A stretch of DNA of 64,000 nt from Streptomyces mirabilis (GTDB taxonomy: Bacteria > Actinomycetota > Actinomycetes > Streptomycetales > Streptomycetaceae): assembly GCF_018310535.1 (NCBI RefSeq), contig NZ_CP074102.1:7254001-7318000 (forward strand), written 5' to 3'. Numbering within the stretch: position 1 is the stretch's first letter; every line of letters starts with the position of its first letter. Both the position numbers and the translations under genes were made by a program. The notes under the pieces were generated by a model, which worked only from the letters and a program-made list of their open reading frames with translations, ran no database searches and was not told the DNA's origin. This document shows positions 1-8,650 of this stretch, one piece after another.

Positions 1-947
<947 letters not shown>

Positions 948-952
948 GGGAA

Positions 953-970
953 GCGCCCCGAAAGGGGCGC
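953..970 (+). terminator. Hairpin after argH, part of dispersed repeat
   Basis: Seven-base-pair perfect GC stem GCGCCCC/GGGGCGC with loop GAAA. It has no T-tract. The right arm runs on into CGGGGAACTGCGCGA, a sequence that recurs elsewhere in the window, so this is a copy of a dispersed intergenic repeat as well as a plausible 3'-end structure for argH. Confidence 0.6.
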
Positions 971-1101
971 GGGGAACTGCGCGAGCGACCCCCACCATCC
1001 CGCACCCGCCGAATCACCGCACCGACCGAGCGCTGAGGCGAAGGTCATCGCGGGTTACGTTGGTCAGGAGCCGCACCGGAGCCGACCGAACGGAGCCCGC
1101 G

Positions 1102-2073
1102 ATGCCCTTCGCCCGTCTCGCGACCGCCACGACGCCCACCTGCCACATCGGCCTGGGCCTCGCCGCAGTAGGCCGCCCGGGTTACATCAACCTCGGCCGA
1201 GACCATGACCTCGGAGAGAATCGCAGCGTCGAAACGCTGCGCGCCCGTACCCACGAACTCCTCGACGCCGCCTACGCCCAGGGCGTGCGCTACTTCGACG
1301 CGGCCCGCTCCTACGGCCGCTCGGAGGAGTTCCTCGCCGACTGGCTGAAGAGCCGGCCGGACGTCGACGACGTGGTCATCGGCAGCAAGTGGGGCTACAC
1401 GTACACCGCGGACTGGACCACCGACGCCGAGAAGCACGAGGTCAAGGACCACACCCTCGCCACGTACGAGCGACAGCGCGCCGAGACCGCCGCACTGCTC
1501 GGTGACCGGCTCGACCTGTACCAGATCCACTCGGTGACCCCGGACAGCCCGGCCCTCACCGACAAGGAACTCCACGCGAAGCTCGCCGAGGCGGCCGCCC
1601 AGGGCCTTTCGATCGGCTTCTCCACGAGCGGGCCCGCCCAGGCCGACGCCATCCGCGCCGCGCTCGCCGTGACGGTCGACGGCGAGCCCCTCTTCCGTAC
1701 CGTCCAGTCCACGTACAACGTCCTGGAGACCTCGGCGGCGCCCGCCCTCGCCGAGGCGCACGACGCCGGGCTCACGGTGATCGTCAAGGAGGGCATGGCC
1801 AACGGCCGCCTGGCCGCCGAGCACGCGCCGGACGCGGTGCGGGCGATCGCGGAGGAGACGGGCCTCGGCGCCGACGCCGTCGCCCTCGCGCTGATCCTGC
1901 GGCAGCCCTGGGCCGGAGTCGTCCTCTCGGGCGCGGCCACCTCCGCCCAGCTCGCCTCGAACCTGCACGCGGCGGTCGTCGACCTGGACGAGGACCAGCT
2001 GACCCGCCTCGCCACGCTCGCGGAGGACTCGCACGCGTACTGGGAGCGGCGCGGGCAGCTGCCCTGGCACTGA
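1102..2073 (+). CDS. Aldo/keto reductase family oxidoreductase
   Basis: 323-residue NAD(P)H-dependent reductase of the aldo/keto reductase (TIM-barrel) family; substrate unknown. The typical segment with active-site Asp and Tyr is seen as YFDAARSYGRSEEFL about residues 60-75, the barrel lysine region as VIGSKWGY, and a family-like C-terminal cofactor segment near GVVLSGAATSAQLASNL. I chose ATG 1102 because it follows GAACGGAG and gives the usual N-terminus; an in-frame TTG at 1060 would add 14 uncharacteristic residues. It stands alone, 154 bases after argH, on the same strand. The family could equally be annotated as L-fucose/D-arabinose dehydrogenase-like, but nothing decides this. Confidence 0.85.
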   Translation: MPFARLATATTPTCHIGLGLAAVGRPGYINLGRDHDLGENRSVETLRARTHELLDAAYAQGVRYFDAARSYGRSEEFLADWLKSRPDVDDVVIGSKWGYTYTADWTTDAEKHEVKDHTLATYERQRAETAALLGDRLDLYQIHSVTPDSPALTDKELHAKLAEAAAQGLSIGFSTSGPAQADAIRAALAVTVDGEPLFRTVQSTYNVLETSAAPALAEAHDAGLTVIVKEGMANGRLAAEHAPDAVRAIAEETGLGADAVALALILRQPWAGVVLSGAATSAQLASNLHAAVVDLDEDQLTRLATLAEDSHAYWERRGQLPWH

Positions 2074-2154
2074 GCACGGCAAAAGACTCAAACACCGCAA
2101 AAGACCTAAGGCTCGCAAAAGCTGGCGAAACGTGACGCGTGTGAGACTCGCCTG

Positions 2155-2186
2155 CCCCGTGTGAGACATGGATGTCTCACACGGGG
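2155..2186. promoter_or_regulatory. Perfect 32-bp palindromic operator upstream of tetR gene
   Basis: Two perfect 15-base arms, CCCCGTGTGAGACAT and its complement, separated by GG. A further half-site GTGTGAGAC lies just upstream (2139-2147) and a TGTCTCA remnant overlaps the start codon (2194-2200). The palindrome sits over the presumed promoter of the tetR-MFS pair, which is the expected position for autorepression by the TetR protein. Confidence 0.85.
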
Positions 2187-2192
2187 TATAGT
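2187..2192 (+). promoter_or_regulatory. Probable -10 box (TATAGT) giving leaderless tetR mRNA
   Basis: TATAGT abuts the right end of the operator and ends six bases before the ATG at 2199, so transcription would begin at or next to the start codon. No Shine-Dalgarno sequence is present, in agreement with a leaderless transcript. A TGAGAC element 19 bases upstream could serve as a weak -35. Confidence 0.6.
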
Positions 2193-2198
2193 TGTCTC

Positions 2199-2744
2199 AT
2201 GGCCGTCGACCGTGACCACGTGCTGCGCAGCGCAGCCGCCCTGCTCACCCGCAAATCCACCGCCACCATGGACGAGGTCGCCAGGGCGGCCGGGATCAGC
2301 CGGGCCACGCTGCACCGCCAGTTCGCCGGACGGGACGCGCTCGTCCGGGCGCTGGAGGCACTCGGCATCGAGGAGTGCGAGGCGGCGCTGGAGGCAGCCC
2401 GCCTCGACGAGGGCACCGCTCAGGAGGCCCTGCGCCGCCTGGTGAAAGAGCTCGAACGAGTGGCCGGGCTGCTCGCCTTCCTCTACACCGAGAACCAGCT
2501 GTTCGAGGGCGAGGGGCAGAACGAGGGCTGGGCCCGGCTCGATGCCCGGATGGCCGCCCTGTTCCGGCGCGGCCAGGAGGGCGGCGAGTTCCGCATCGAC
2601 CTCAGCCCCGCCTGGCTCACCGAGGCGCTCTACGGGCTGATGGCCTCGGGGGCGTGGGCCGTGACCGAGGGCCGCGTCGCCGCCAAGGACTTCCACTACA
2701 TGATCGTCGAGCTGCTGCTCGGCGGCGCACTACGGAGAGAGTGA
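2199..2744 (+). CDS. TetR-family transcriptional regulator
   Basis: 181-residue repressor-type protein. The N-terminal helix-turn-helix is clear: TMDEVARAAGISRATLHRQF, residues about 23-42, with the recognition helix in SRATLHRQF. The remaining ~130 residues form a helical ligand domain ending near the FHYMIVELLLGG segment typical of TetR proteins. ATG 2199 was chosen over an upstream ATG at 2172, which lies inside the operator. The MFS gene starts two bases after its stop, so the two are one operon, and the 32-bp palindrome upstream makes autoregulation plus control of the pump very likely. The ligand is unknown. Confidence 0.92.
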   Translation: MAVDRDHVLRSAAALLTRKSTATMDEVARAAGISRATLHRQFAGRDALVRALEALGIEECEAALEAARLDEGTAQEALRRLVKELERVAGLLAFLYTENQLFEGEGQNEGWARLDARMAALFRRGQEGGEFRIDLSPAWLTEALYGLMASGAWAVTEGRVAAKDFHYMIVELLLGGALRRE

Positions 2745-2746
2745 TC

Positions 2747-4309
2747 ATGACCAGCACCCTGCAGCATGGGGGTGCCCCCTGCTCGAGCGAAGGCGAGAGC
2801 TTGGGGGAGTACAAGGTGGGGGTGGAGAAGCGTCCGGGCCGTTGGCTCGCGCTCTGCGTTCTCGTCCTCGCCGTGCTGTTGGTGGCCGTCGACGCGACCG
2901 TGCTCGGTCTCGCGACCCCTTACATCAGCGAGGACCTGAAGCCCTCCGGCACCCAGCTCCTGTGGATCGGTGACGTCTACTCGTTCGTCATCGCTGGTCT
3001 GCTCGTCTCCATGGGCAGCCTCGGCGACCGCATCGGCCGCAAGAAGCTGCTGCTGATGGGCGCCACGGCGTTCGGCGCGATATCGGTGCTCAACGCGTAC
3101 GCGACGACCCCGGAGATGATGATCCTGGCGCGGGCGCTGCTCGGAGTCGCGGGCGCGACCCTGATGCCCGCCACGCTCGCCCTCATCCGCAACCTCTTCC
3201 ACGACCCGCGCGAGCGCAGCCTCGCCATCGGCATCTGGGGCGCCACGGCCTCCGCCGGTACGGCGGTCGGGCCCGTCGTCGGTGGCTTCCTGCTCGAACA
3301 CTTCTGGTGGGGTTCCGTCTTCCTCATCAACGTGCCCGTGATGCTCATCCTCGTCCCCGTCGGCATCAAGCTGCTGCCCGAGTCCCGCAACCCGAACCCC
3401 GGCCCCTGGGACCTGGCCAGCGTCGTGCTCTCCCTCGTCGGCATGATCGGCATCGTGTACGCGGTGAAGGAGGCCGCCACGCACGGGTTCACCTGGGAGC
3501 CGATGGCCGTCGGCGTGCTCGGTGCCGGGGCCCTCTGCGGCTTCGTGCGCCGTCAACTCGCGATGCCCGTACCGCTGCTGGACATGCGGCTGTTCCGCAA
3601 CCGAGGTTTCTCGGCGGCGGTGCTCGCCGATCTGCTGACCGTCTTCGGCCTGTCCGGACTGGTCTTCTTCCTGTCCCAGTACCTGCAACTCGTCCAGGGC
3701 AGGCCGCCGTTCCAGGCGGGGCTCGCCGAACTGCCCGCCGCCATCGGCGCGGTGGGAGCGGGTCTGATCGCGGGCTCGGTCGCGCGCCGCTATTCGGTCC
3801 GTGCCGTGGTCTCCGGTGGTCTCGCCGCCGTGGGCCTCGCGCTCGGCGTGCTCACCCTGCTGAACCAGTCCACCGGGTACTCGGTGCTCGGCTCGGCGCT
3901 CCTGATCGTGGGCGTCGGCGCGGGCTTCTCGTTCACCGTCACCGCCGACGTGATCCTCTCCAGCGTGCCCAAGGAGCAGGCCGGCGCCGCGTCCGCGGTC
4001 TCCGAGACGGCGTACGAGCTCGGCGCCGCCCTCGGCATCGCCCTGCTCGGCTCCATCGTCACCGGCGTCTACGCGGGCTTCACCGGCCCCGCGGGCACCC
4101 CGGCCGGTGCCCACGAGTCCCTGGGCGGCGCGGTGGAGGCGGCGGCAACCCTGCCGACCCACGCCTCGGAGGCCCTGCTGACCGCGGCCCGCACATCCTT
4201 CGTGGACGGCCTGGCACTGGCGTCCGGCATCGGAGCGGCGGTACTGCTCGCCACAGCGGCGGCGGCATGGTTCCTGCTGAAGGGCCAGAACTTGGAAACC
4301 GGGGTCTAG
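2747..4309 (+). CDS. MFS drug-efflux transporter, DHA2 (14-TM) type
   Basis: 520-residue inner-membrane proton-drug antiporter. After a short N-terminus come about 14 hydrophobic helices; the DHA2 motifs are visible: TM1 with VDATVLGLATPYI, the loop 2-3 motif GSLGDRIGRKKLL, motif B near ARALLGVAGATLMPA, and motif C in GPVVGGFLLEHFWWGSVF. The start at ATG 2747, two bases after tetR, is not certain: residues ~8-21 are encoded by a dispersed intergenic repeat (2767-2809), and a GTG at 2815 just after that repeat would give a more usual N-terminus. Probably induced when the TetR ligand releases the repressor; the substrate cannot be read from sequence. Confidence 0.92.
   Translation: MTSTLQHGGAPCSSEGESLGEYKVGVEKRPGRWLALCVLVLAVLLVAVDATVLGLATPYISEDLKPSGTQLLWIGDVYSFVIAGLLVSMGSLGDRIGRKKLLLMGATAFGAISVLNAYATTPEMMILARALLGVAGATLMPATLALIRNLFHDPRERSLAIGIWGATASAGTAVGPVVGGFLLEHFWWGSVFLINVPVMLILVPVGIKLLPESRNPNPGPWDLASVVLSLVGMIGIVYAVKEAATHGFTWEPMAVGVLGAGALCGFVRRQLAMPVPLLDMRLFRNRGFSAAVLADLLTVFGLSGLVFFLSQYLQLVQGRPPFQAGLAELPAAIGAVGAGLIAGSVARRYSVRAVVSGGLAAVGLALGVLTLLNQSTGYSVLGSALLIVGVGAGFSFTVTADVILSSVPKEQAGAASAVSETAYELGAALGIALLGSIVTGVYAGFTGPAGTPAGAHESLGGAVEAAATLPTHASEALLTAARTSFVDGLALASGIGAAVLLATAAAAWFLLKGQNLETGV
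2767..2809 (+). repeat. Dispersed TGGGGGT...GGGGGAG repeat inside coding region
   Basis: Sequence beginning TGGGGGTGCCCCC and ending TTGGGGGAG, with an internal CTCGAGCGAAGGCGAG hairpin. The same end motifs bracket the element at 60421-60454. This is a well-known type of streptomycete intergenic repeat; here it is read in frame as residues of the MFS N-terminus or lies just upstream of the true start. Confidence 0.75.
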
Positions 4310-4313
4310 GAAA

Positions 4314-4331
4314 GCGCCCCTTCAGGGGCGC
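4314..4331. terminator. Bidirectional hairpin between convergent MFS and acyltransferase genes
   Basis: Perfect stem GCGCCCC/GGGGCGC with loop TTCA, followed by CGGGG; a member of the same repeat family as the hairpin after argH. It is placed five bases after the MFS stop in a 97-base convergent gap. Confidence 0.6.
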
Positions 4332-4406
4332 GGGGCTGTGACCTTGTGCGGCTCCGCCGCGTGGGCGCGAGCAGCCCCAACGCACCCGCACCCGAACGAC
4401 AAACTG

Positions 4407-5078
4407 CTACGCAGCCTTCGCCTTGGTGGCGTACATGTCCACGTACTCCTGCCCCGACAACCGCATGACCTCGGTCATCACGGAGTCGGTCACGGCCCGC
4501 AGCACATACCGGTCACGGTCCATGCCTTCGTACCGCGAGAACTCCATCGCCTCACCGAAGCGGACCGTGACGCGGCCCGGCCGCGGCATCCCCGCACCGC
4601 CGGGCTGCAGCTTGTCCGTGCCGATCATCGCGAACGGGACGACCGGGGCGCCGGTCATCAGGGTGAGGCGGGCGATACCGGTGCGGCCGCGGTAGAGCCG
4701 GCCGTCGGGGGAGCGGGTGCCCTCCGGGTAGATGCCGAAGACCTTGCCCTCCTCCAGAATGCGACGGCCCGTCATCAGCGCCGCGACACCACCGTTGGCG
4801 CCGTCCCGGTCCACCGGGATCATGCCGACGCCGGTGAAGAACCAGGCCATGAGGCGGCCCTTGAACCCCTTGCCGGTGACGTACTCGTCCTTGCCGATGA
4901 AGAGCACCTGTCGGTCACAGACCAGGGGCAGGATCATCGAGTCGATGAACGTGAGGTGGTTGCCGGCCAGGATGACCGGACCGTCGCCCGGGATGTGCTC
5001 CACGCCTTCCACCCGTGGGCGGAACATCAGGCGCATGATCGGTCCGAGCACTGCCTTGATGAGCGCGAAGCGGGACAA
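4407..5078 (-). CDS. 1-acyl-sn-glycerol-3-phosphate acyltransferase (PlsC type)
   Basis: 223-residue membrane-associated acyltransferase that would transfer an acyl chain to lysophosphatidate. Motif I NHLTFID (NHx4D catalytic pair) lies near residue 40, motif III appears as IYPEGTRSPDGR, and motif IV follows as VPFAMIGTDKL. I prefer the TTG at 5078: it is preceded by GGAGGGCCCG and gives the usual LSRFALIK start; an ATG at 5192 in the same frame would add 38 atypical residues and has no ribosome-binding site. Single gene, convergent with the MFS gene. Several PlsC paralogues are normal in streptomycetes, so the exact acceptor is not decided. Confidence 0.9.
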   Translation of the reverse strand: MSRFALIKAVLGPIMRLMFRPRVEGVEHIPGDGPVILAGNHLTFIDSMILPLVCDRQVLFIGKDEYVTGKGFKGRLMAWFFTGVGMIPVDRDGANGGVAALMTGRRILEEGKVFGIYPEGTRSPDGRLYRGRTGIARLTLMTGAPVVPFAMIGTDKLQPGGAGMPRPGRVTVRFGEAMEFSRYEGMDRDRYVLRAVTDSVMTEVMRLSGQEYVDMYATKAKAA

Positions 5079-5330
5079 CGGGCCCTCCGGTGTCAAGGGA
5101 TCGGTATGAAGTATGTGCAGGTGAGGACGATACTCGCGGCCCCCCGGTGATTGCACATCGGGTTCACCGACTGGATACGGACTGTTGACCAATGTTTACC
5201 TGAGGTGGCGGGCTGTTGCGCGTTCGTCACACGGACGGAAGCATGTGACGTATCTCGCGGCGGCTTCGACCGCCACGCCGAACGGGTCGCACAGTTTGAC
5301 CGGGTCGCACGTCCTGCCCGGGTCGAACGG

Positions 5331-5585
5331 ATGGAACGGGGGATCGTGGGATACATGGTCGTGACGCTCGCCGCCTTGGTCCTGATCGTCGGGAGTGCCG
5401 CAGTCGTCCTGATCCGCAGGGACCGCCGCCGCGTCTATGACAGCCCCGACTCGGCGCGGATCGAGGCGCAGGCGACCAGGGGCCTGCGCGACGCCCGCCG
5501 CCGCGCCCACGCGGCCCAGCATGTCAGCGACTCCGGGGCCGTCAGCGCCGCCCGGGACCGGGACCCCGGAATCGGGAACCTCTGA
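5331..5585 (+). CDS. Small single-pass membrane protein, unknown function
   Basis: 84 residues from ATG 5331, or 76 from ATG 5355. One transmembrane segment (MVVTLAALVLIVGSAAVVLI) is followed by an arginine-rich juxtamembrane stretch and a polar, Ala/Arg-rich tail with several predicted charged helices. No family recognised. It is divergent from the acyltransferase gene and about 200 bases upstream of the phosphodiesterase gene. The start is uncertain because neither ATG has a strong ribosome-binding site. Confidence 0.65.
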   Translation: MERGIVGYMVVTLAALVLIVGSAAVVLIRRDRRRVYDSPDSARIEAQATRGLRDARRRAHAAQHVSDSGAVSAARDRDPGIGNL

Positions 5586-5647
5586 CCGCGTACCCGGACC
5601 GCGTACCCACCACCGTCACCCCGAAACTGACGGGTCGCCAGCCCCCG

Positions 5648-5698
5648 TGTTCCGTACGACTGTTCCGTACGTCATCCAGCGGAACCCACGTGTTCCGC
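5648..5698. promoter_or_regulatory. TGTTCCGTACG direct repeats and inverted copy upstream of glpQ
   Basis: TGTTCCGTACGAC (5648-5660) is immediately repeated as TGTTCCGTACGTC (5661-5673). An inverted pair GCGGAAC (5679-5685) and GTTCCGC (5692-5698) follows, separated by six bases. Four copies of the GTTCCG core in 51 bases just upstream of a likely -10 TACGAT (5731-5736) look like a regulator-binding array for the phosphodiesterase gene. Confidence 0.5.
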
Positions 5699-5782
5699 CA
5701 CAGGTCTCCCTCCCGTCACGGAAGGGAACCTACGATCGACGCGCTTTGACAGGTACGGGGCGGTACGGCGGGAGGAGCGCTC

Positions 5783-7003
5783 ATGGGGACGCAGGGGACG
5801 CAGGGGACGCACGGGACGCGGGGCATACCGGAGTCGCGGGAGCCGAACGGGCAGGACCGGGGCACGGCGCGACGCGCGCTGCTCGGGGCCGCGGTGCTCG
5901 GCGCGGGCGGAGCGGTCCTCGGGCTGCCGGGTGCGGCGAGAGCGGACGAGCGGCACGCGAGCGACGGGCACGGCGGCGGCTACAAGAGCCTGCCGAAGCC
6001 GGCCGTCATCGGGCACCGGGGCGCCAGCGGCTACCGGCCCGAGCACACCTTCGGCTCGTACCAGCTGGCCCTCGACATGGGCGCCGACGTCGTCGAGGCC
6101 GGTGACCTGGTACCCACCAAGGACGGCCACCTCGTCTGCCGGCACGAGCCGGAGATCGGCGGCACCACCGACGTGTCGGCGCACCCCGAGTTCGCCGACC
6201 GCAAGACCACCAAGACCCTCGACGGCATCCCCATCACGGGCTGGTTCACCGAGGACTTCACCCTCGCCGAGCTGAAGACCCTGCGGGCCGTCGAGCGCAT
6301 CCCCGCCAACCGCCCGCACAACACGCTCTACAACGGCCGCTGGGAGATTCCCACCTTCGAAGAGGTGCTCCACTGGCAGGACGAGCAGACCCGCAAGCGC
6401 GGCAAGCAGGTCTGGATCTACCCCGAGACCAAGCACCCCACCTACTTCCGGGCGCTGGGCCTCGGCCTGGAGGAGCGCCTCGCCAAGGTGCTCCGCAAGC
6501 ACGGCAAGGACAAGAAGAACTCGCCGGTCATCATCCAGTCCTTCGAGCCGACCAGCATCCAGCGCCTGGACGAGCTGGTCGACAACCCGCTCGTCGTGCT
6601 GCTCTCCGCCGCGAACACCCGCCCCTGGGACTTCGTCACGACGGGTGACCTGCGTACCGTCGCCGACCTCGTCAAGCCCGAGGGCCTGAAGTGGATCGCC
6701 TCGTACGCGCAGGGCATCGGCCCCACGCTCGACCTGGTCATCCTCAAGGACGCGAACGGCGCCCTCACCACGCCGACCACGCTGGTCGCCGACGCGCACC
6801 GCGCGGGTCTGATCCTGCACCCGTACACCATGCGCAACGAGAACACCTTCCTGCCCGCGAACTTCCGGCAGGGCACCGACCCGAACGCCTACGGCGACGC
6901 CTTCGGCGCCTTCAAGACCTACTTCGCCACGGGCATCGACGGCGTCTTCTCGGACAACGCGGACACCGCGCTGCTCGCCCGCGAGGACTTCGTCAACGGA
7001 TGA
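5783..7003 (+). CDS. glpQ: Glycerophosphodiester phosphodiesterase, Tat-exported
   Basis: 406-residue secreted GDPD-family TIM-barrel enzyme releasing glycerol-3-phosphate and an alcohol from deacylated phospholipids or teichoic acid. A Tat-like signal (TARRALLGAAVLGAGGAVLG, residues ~30-49, ending near AARA) precedes the catalytic core: GHRGASGYRPEHT with the catalytic His, then the metal-binding and general-acid region TKDGHLVCRHEPE. ATG 5783 follows GGGAGGAGCGCTC. The extreme N-terminus (GTQGTQGTHGTRG) is encoded by nine-base tandem repeats and may be variable. In S. coelicolor the orthologue in this position (GlpQ1) is phosphate-regulated, which is background knowledge, not visible here. 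Confidence 0.93.
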   Translation: MGTQGTQGTHGTRGIPESREPNGQDRGTARRALLGAAVLGAGGAVLGLPGAARADERHASDGHGGGYKSLPKPAVIGHRGASGYRPEHTFGSYQLALDMGADVVEAGDLVPTKDGHLVCRHEPEIGGTTDVSAHPEFADRKTTKTLDGIPITGWFTEDFTLAELKTLRAVERIPANRPHNTLYNGRWEIPTFEEVLHWQDEQTRKRGKQVWIYPETKHPTYFRALGLGLEERLAKVLRKHGKDKKNSPVIIQSFEPTSIQRLDELVDNPLVVLLSAANTRPWDFVTTGDLRTVADLVKPEGLKWIASYAQGIGPTLDLVILKDANGALTTPTTLVADAHRAGLILHPYTMRNENTFLPANFRQGTDPNAYGDAFGAFKTYFATGIDGVFSDNADTALLAREDFVNG

Positions 7004-7034
7004 TCCACCCACCCCGATGGGGTGACAGTCGCCC

Positions 7035-7058
7035 GCCCCGGCAACCCCCTGCCGGGGC
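7035..7058 (+). terminator. Hairpin between glpQ and sigma-like gene
   Basis: Perfect eight-pair stem GCCCCGGC/GCCGGGGC with an eight-base loop, no T-tract. A weaker CACCCC/GGGGTG hairpin (about 7009-7024) lies just before it. It probably limits read-through from glpQ. Confidence 0.55.
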
Positions 7059-7076
7059 GTCGGCGTCCCGCCGCAT

Positions 7077-7583
7077 ATGACCCACGAGATGGTTTCCACC
7101 CTGCGTCCGCTGCTCGCCGCCGAGGCCTCGGCGGAAGGCTTTGCGTCCGGGACCGAACCGAGCGACCTCGAACAGGCCGTCTGGCTGCGCCTCCTGGAGC
7201 GCCTCGACTCGGACGGGCCGCCCGTCGACCCGCAGGGCTGGTTGCGCCGCGCCGTGCGCTCCGAGGTACGCCGCAGCCGCCGTACGGCCCGGCATGAGCG
7301 GCCGTACGTCTCCGAGCCCGCCGACGAGAGCGGGCCGGACCCCGAACAGCAGGTGATGACCGCCGACAGCCGGCGCGCCCTGCACGACGCGGTCCGTCGG
7401 CTGCCGGGCCGCTGCCCCAGCCTGATGGCGGCACTGCTCTCCCCGAAGGACCTCACCTATCGGGAGATCGCAGGCGAGTTGGGTATCTCACAGGGCAGTC
7501 TGGGTCCGGAACGTTCCAGATGTCTGGGATGTCTGCGTCGCCTGCTCTCCCCGGTGGTTGCGGCCCGCGAACGACGGGGATAG
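7077..7583 (+). CDS. Short RNA polymerase sigma-like protein (sigma-70 region 4)
   Basis: 168 residues. The C-terminal half has a region-4 type helix-turn-helix: LTYREIAGELGISQGSLGPE, with SLGPERSRCLGCLRRLL matching the end of ECF sigma factors. The N-terminal half (EQAVWLRLLERL...WLRRAVRSEVRR) resembles the latter part of region 2, but the usual region-2 core is short, so promoter recognition by itself is uncertain. Start ATG 7077 lies 73 bases after glpQ; an alternative ATG at 7089 exists. The GNAT gene follows closely. No anti-sigma gene is next to it. Confidence 0.8.
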   Translation: MTHEMVSTLRPLLAAEASAEGFASGTEPSDLEQAVWLRLLERLDSDGPPVDPQGWLRRAVRSEVRRSRRTARHERPYVSEPADESGPDPEQQVMTADSRRALHDAVRRLPGRCPSLMAALLSPKDLTYREIAGELGISQGSLGPERSRCLGCLRRLLSPVVAARERRG

Positions 7584-7629
7584 GAGTGGGGGACGACCGG
7601 TGGAACAGGTGAGCGGGAGGCATGCACAC

Positions 7630-8133
7630 ATGGGCATGAGCGTGACCATCTCGGCGGCGACCGAGCAGGACGCAGAGCAGATCCTCAAGCTGCAGTACCT
7701 CTGCTACCAGAGCGAGGCCGAGCTGTACGGGGACTACGGCATCGAGCCGCTCACGCAGCCGCTCGACTCCCTCAGGGCAGAGCTGGCGGACGGTACGGTC
7801 CTGGTGGCCAGGCTGGGCGAAGAGGTGGTGGCCTCGGTCCGCGGAGCCGTGGGCCCGGACGGCACGGCCCGCATCAACAAGCTCATCGTCCACCCGCGCA
7901 TGCAGCGCCACGGCCTGGGCGGGCGGCTGCTCGCCGCGATCGAGGCCAAGCTCGCAACGGACGGCGCGGCCAAGTCCTTCCAGCTCTTCACCGGCCACCG
8001 CAGCGACCGCAACCTGCGGATGTACCGCAAGCACGGTTACGCGCAGGTCTCCACGGAGCGCGTCGACGAGCGGCTCACCCTGGTGACCCTGCAGAAGGGC
8101 GCCGACGCGGGCGCGTTCGTGGCCAGCGCCTGA
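7630..8133 (+). CDS. GNAT-family N-acetyltransferase
   Basis: 167-residue acetyl-CoA-dependent transferase. The acetyl-CoA loop is in motif A: INKLIVHPRMQRHGLGGRLL (Q/RxxGxG/A form RHGLGG, residues about 85-104), and motif B follows near LFTGHRSDRNLRMYRKHGY. The acceptor is unknown. ATG 7630 has GGGAGG nine bases upstream; ATG 7636 is an alternative. The coding start lies 46 bases after the sigma-like gene, so co-transcription is possible. Confidence 0.88.
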   Translation: MGMSVTISAATEQDAEQILKLQYLCYQSEAELYGDYGIEPLTQPLDSLRAELADGTVLVARLGEEVVASVRGAVGPDGTARINKLIVHPRMQRHGLGGRLLAAIEAKLATDGAAKSFQLFTGHRSDRNLRMYRKHGYAQVSTERVDERLTLVTLQKGADAGAFVASA

Positions 8134-8184
8134 CCAGCGTCCGTGCTCAGGTCCCGTGCTCAGGGCCCGAACTCCGGGCCCGAG

Positions 8185-8649
8185 CTACGCCGACCAGTCG
8201 GCCGTGCGCGCCTTGCGCAGCCAGTACATGGCCGACAGCGGCAGCAGCACCGGGATGAACAGATAGCCGATCCCGTAGTCCGACCACACGGTGGCGTCGG
8301 GGAAGGCGGACGGCTCGACCAGCGTCCAGGTCCCGACGGTCAGCACGCCCAAGAGCTCGGCGGCGCAGCACACCAGCGCCGCCCTGCGGGCCGTTTCACC
8401 GCCGCGCACGAGTGAGTACGTGATGAAGCCGTAGACGAGGCCCGCGACCGCCGACAGCGAGTAGGCGAGCGGGGCCTTGTCGAACTCCGTCGAGATCTGG
8501 ACGGCGGAGCGCGACACGGCGCCGACGACCATCACGCCGTACAGCCAGAGCAGCAGCATGCCCGGGCCGCTGATCAGCCGGGTGCGCTTCTTCTCCGGGT
8601 TCTCCCGCCTCTCCTGAGGCGCGGTCCCGTTCTCCTCCGTGGCCGTCAT
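8185..8649 (-). CDS. Integral membrane protein (DUF3817-like)
   Basis: 154-residue protein with a charged cytoplasmic N-terminus rich in Glu and Lys and four hydrophobic segments (LLLWLYGVMVVGAV, LAYSLSAVAGLVYGFITY, ALVCCAAELLGVLTVGT, YLFIPVLLPLSAMYWL). The pattern resembles DUF3817 membrane proteins. Its ATG is one base after the stop of the upstream gene on the same strand, so the two are translationally coupled. Function unknown. Confidence 0.75.
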   Translation of the reverse strand: MTATEENGTAPQERRENPEKKRTRLISGPGMLLLWLYGVMVVGAVSRSAVQISTEFDKAPLAYSLSAVAGLVYGFITYSLVRGGETARRAALVCCAAELLGVLTVGTWTLVEPSAFPDATVWSDYGIGYLFIPVLLPLSAMYWLRKARTADWSA

Positions 8650-8650
8650 C

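Noticed and set aside
5640..5700. Canonical PHO boxes upstream of glpQ
   Set aside because: The direct repeats have a 13-base period and GTTCCG core, not the 11-base GTTCA units of PhoP sites.
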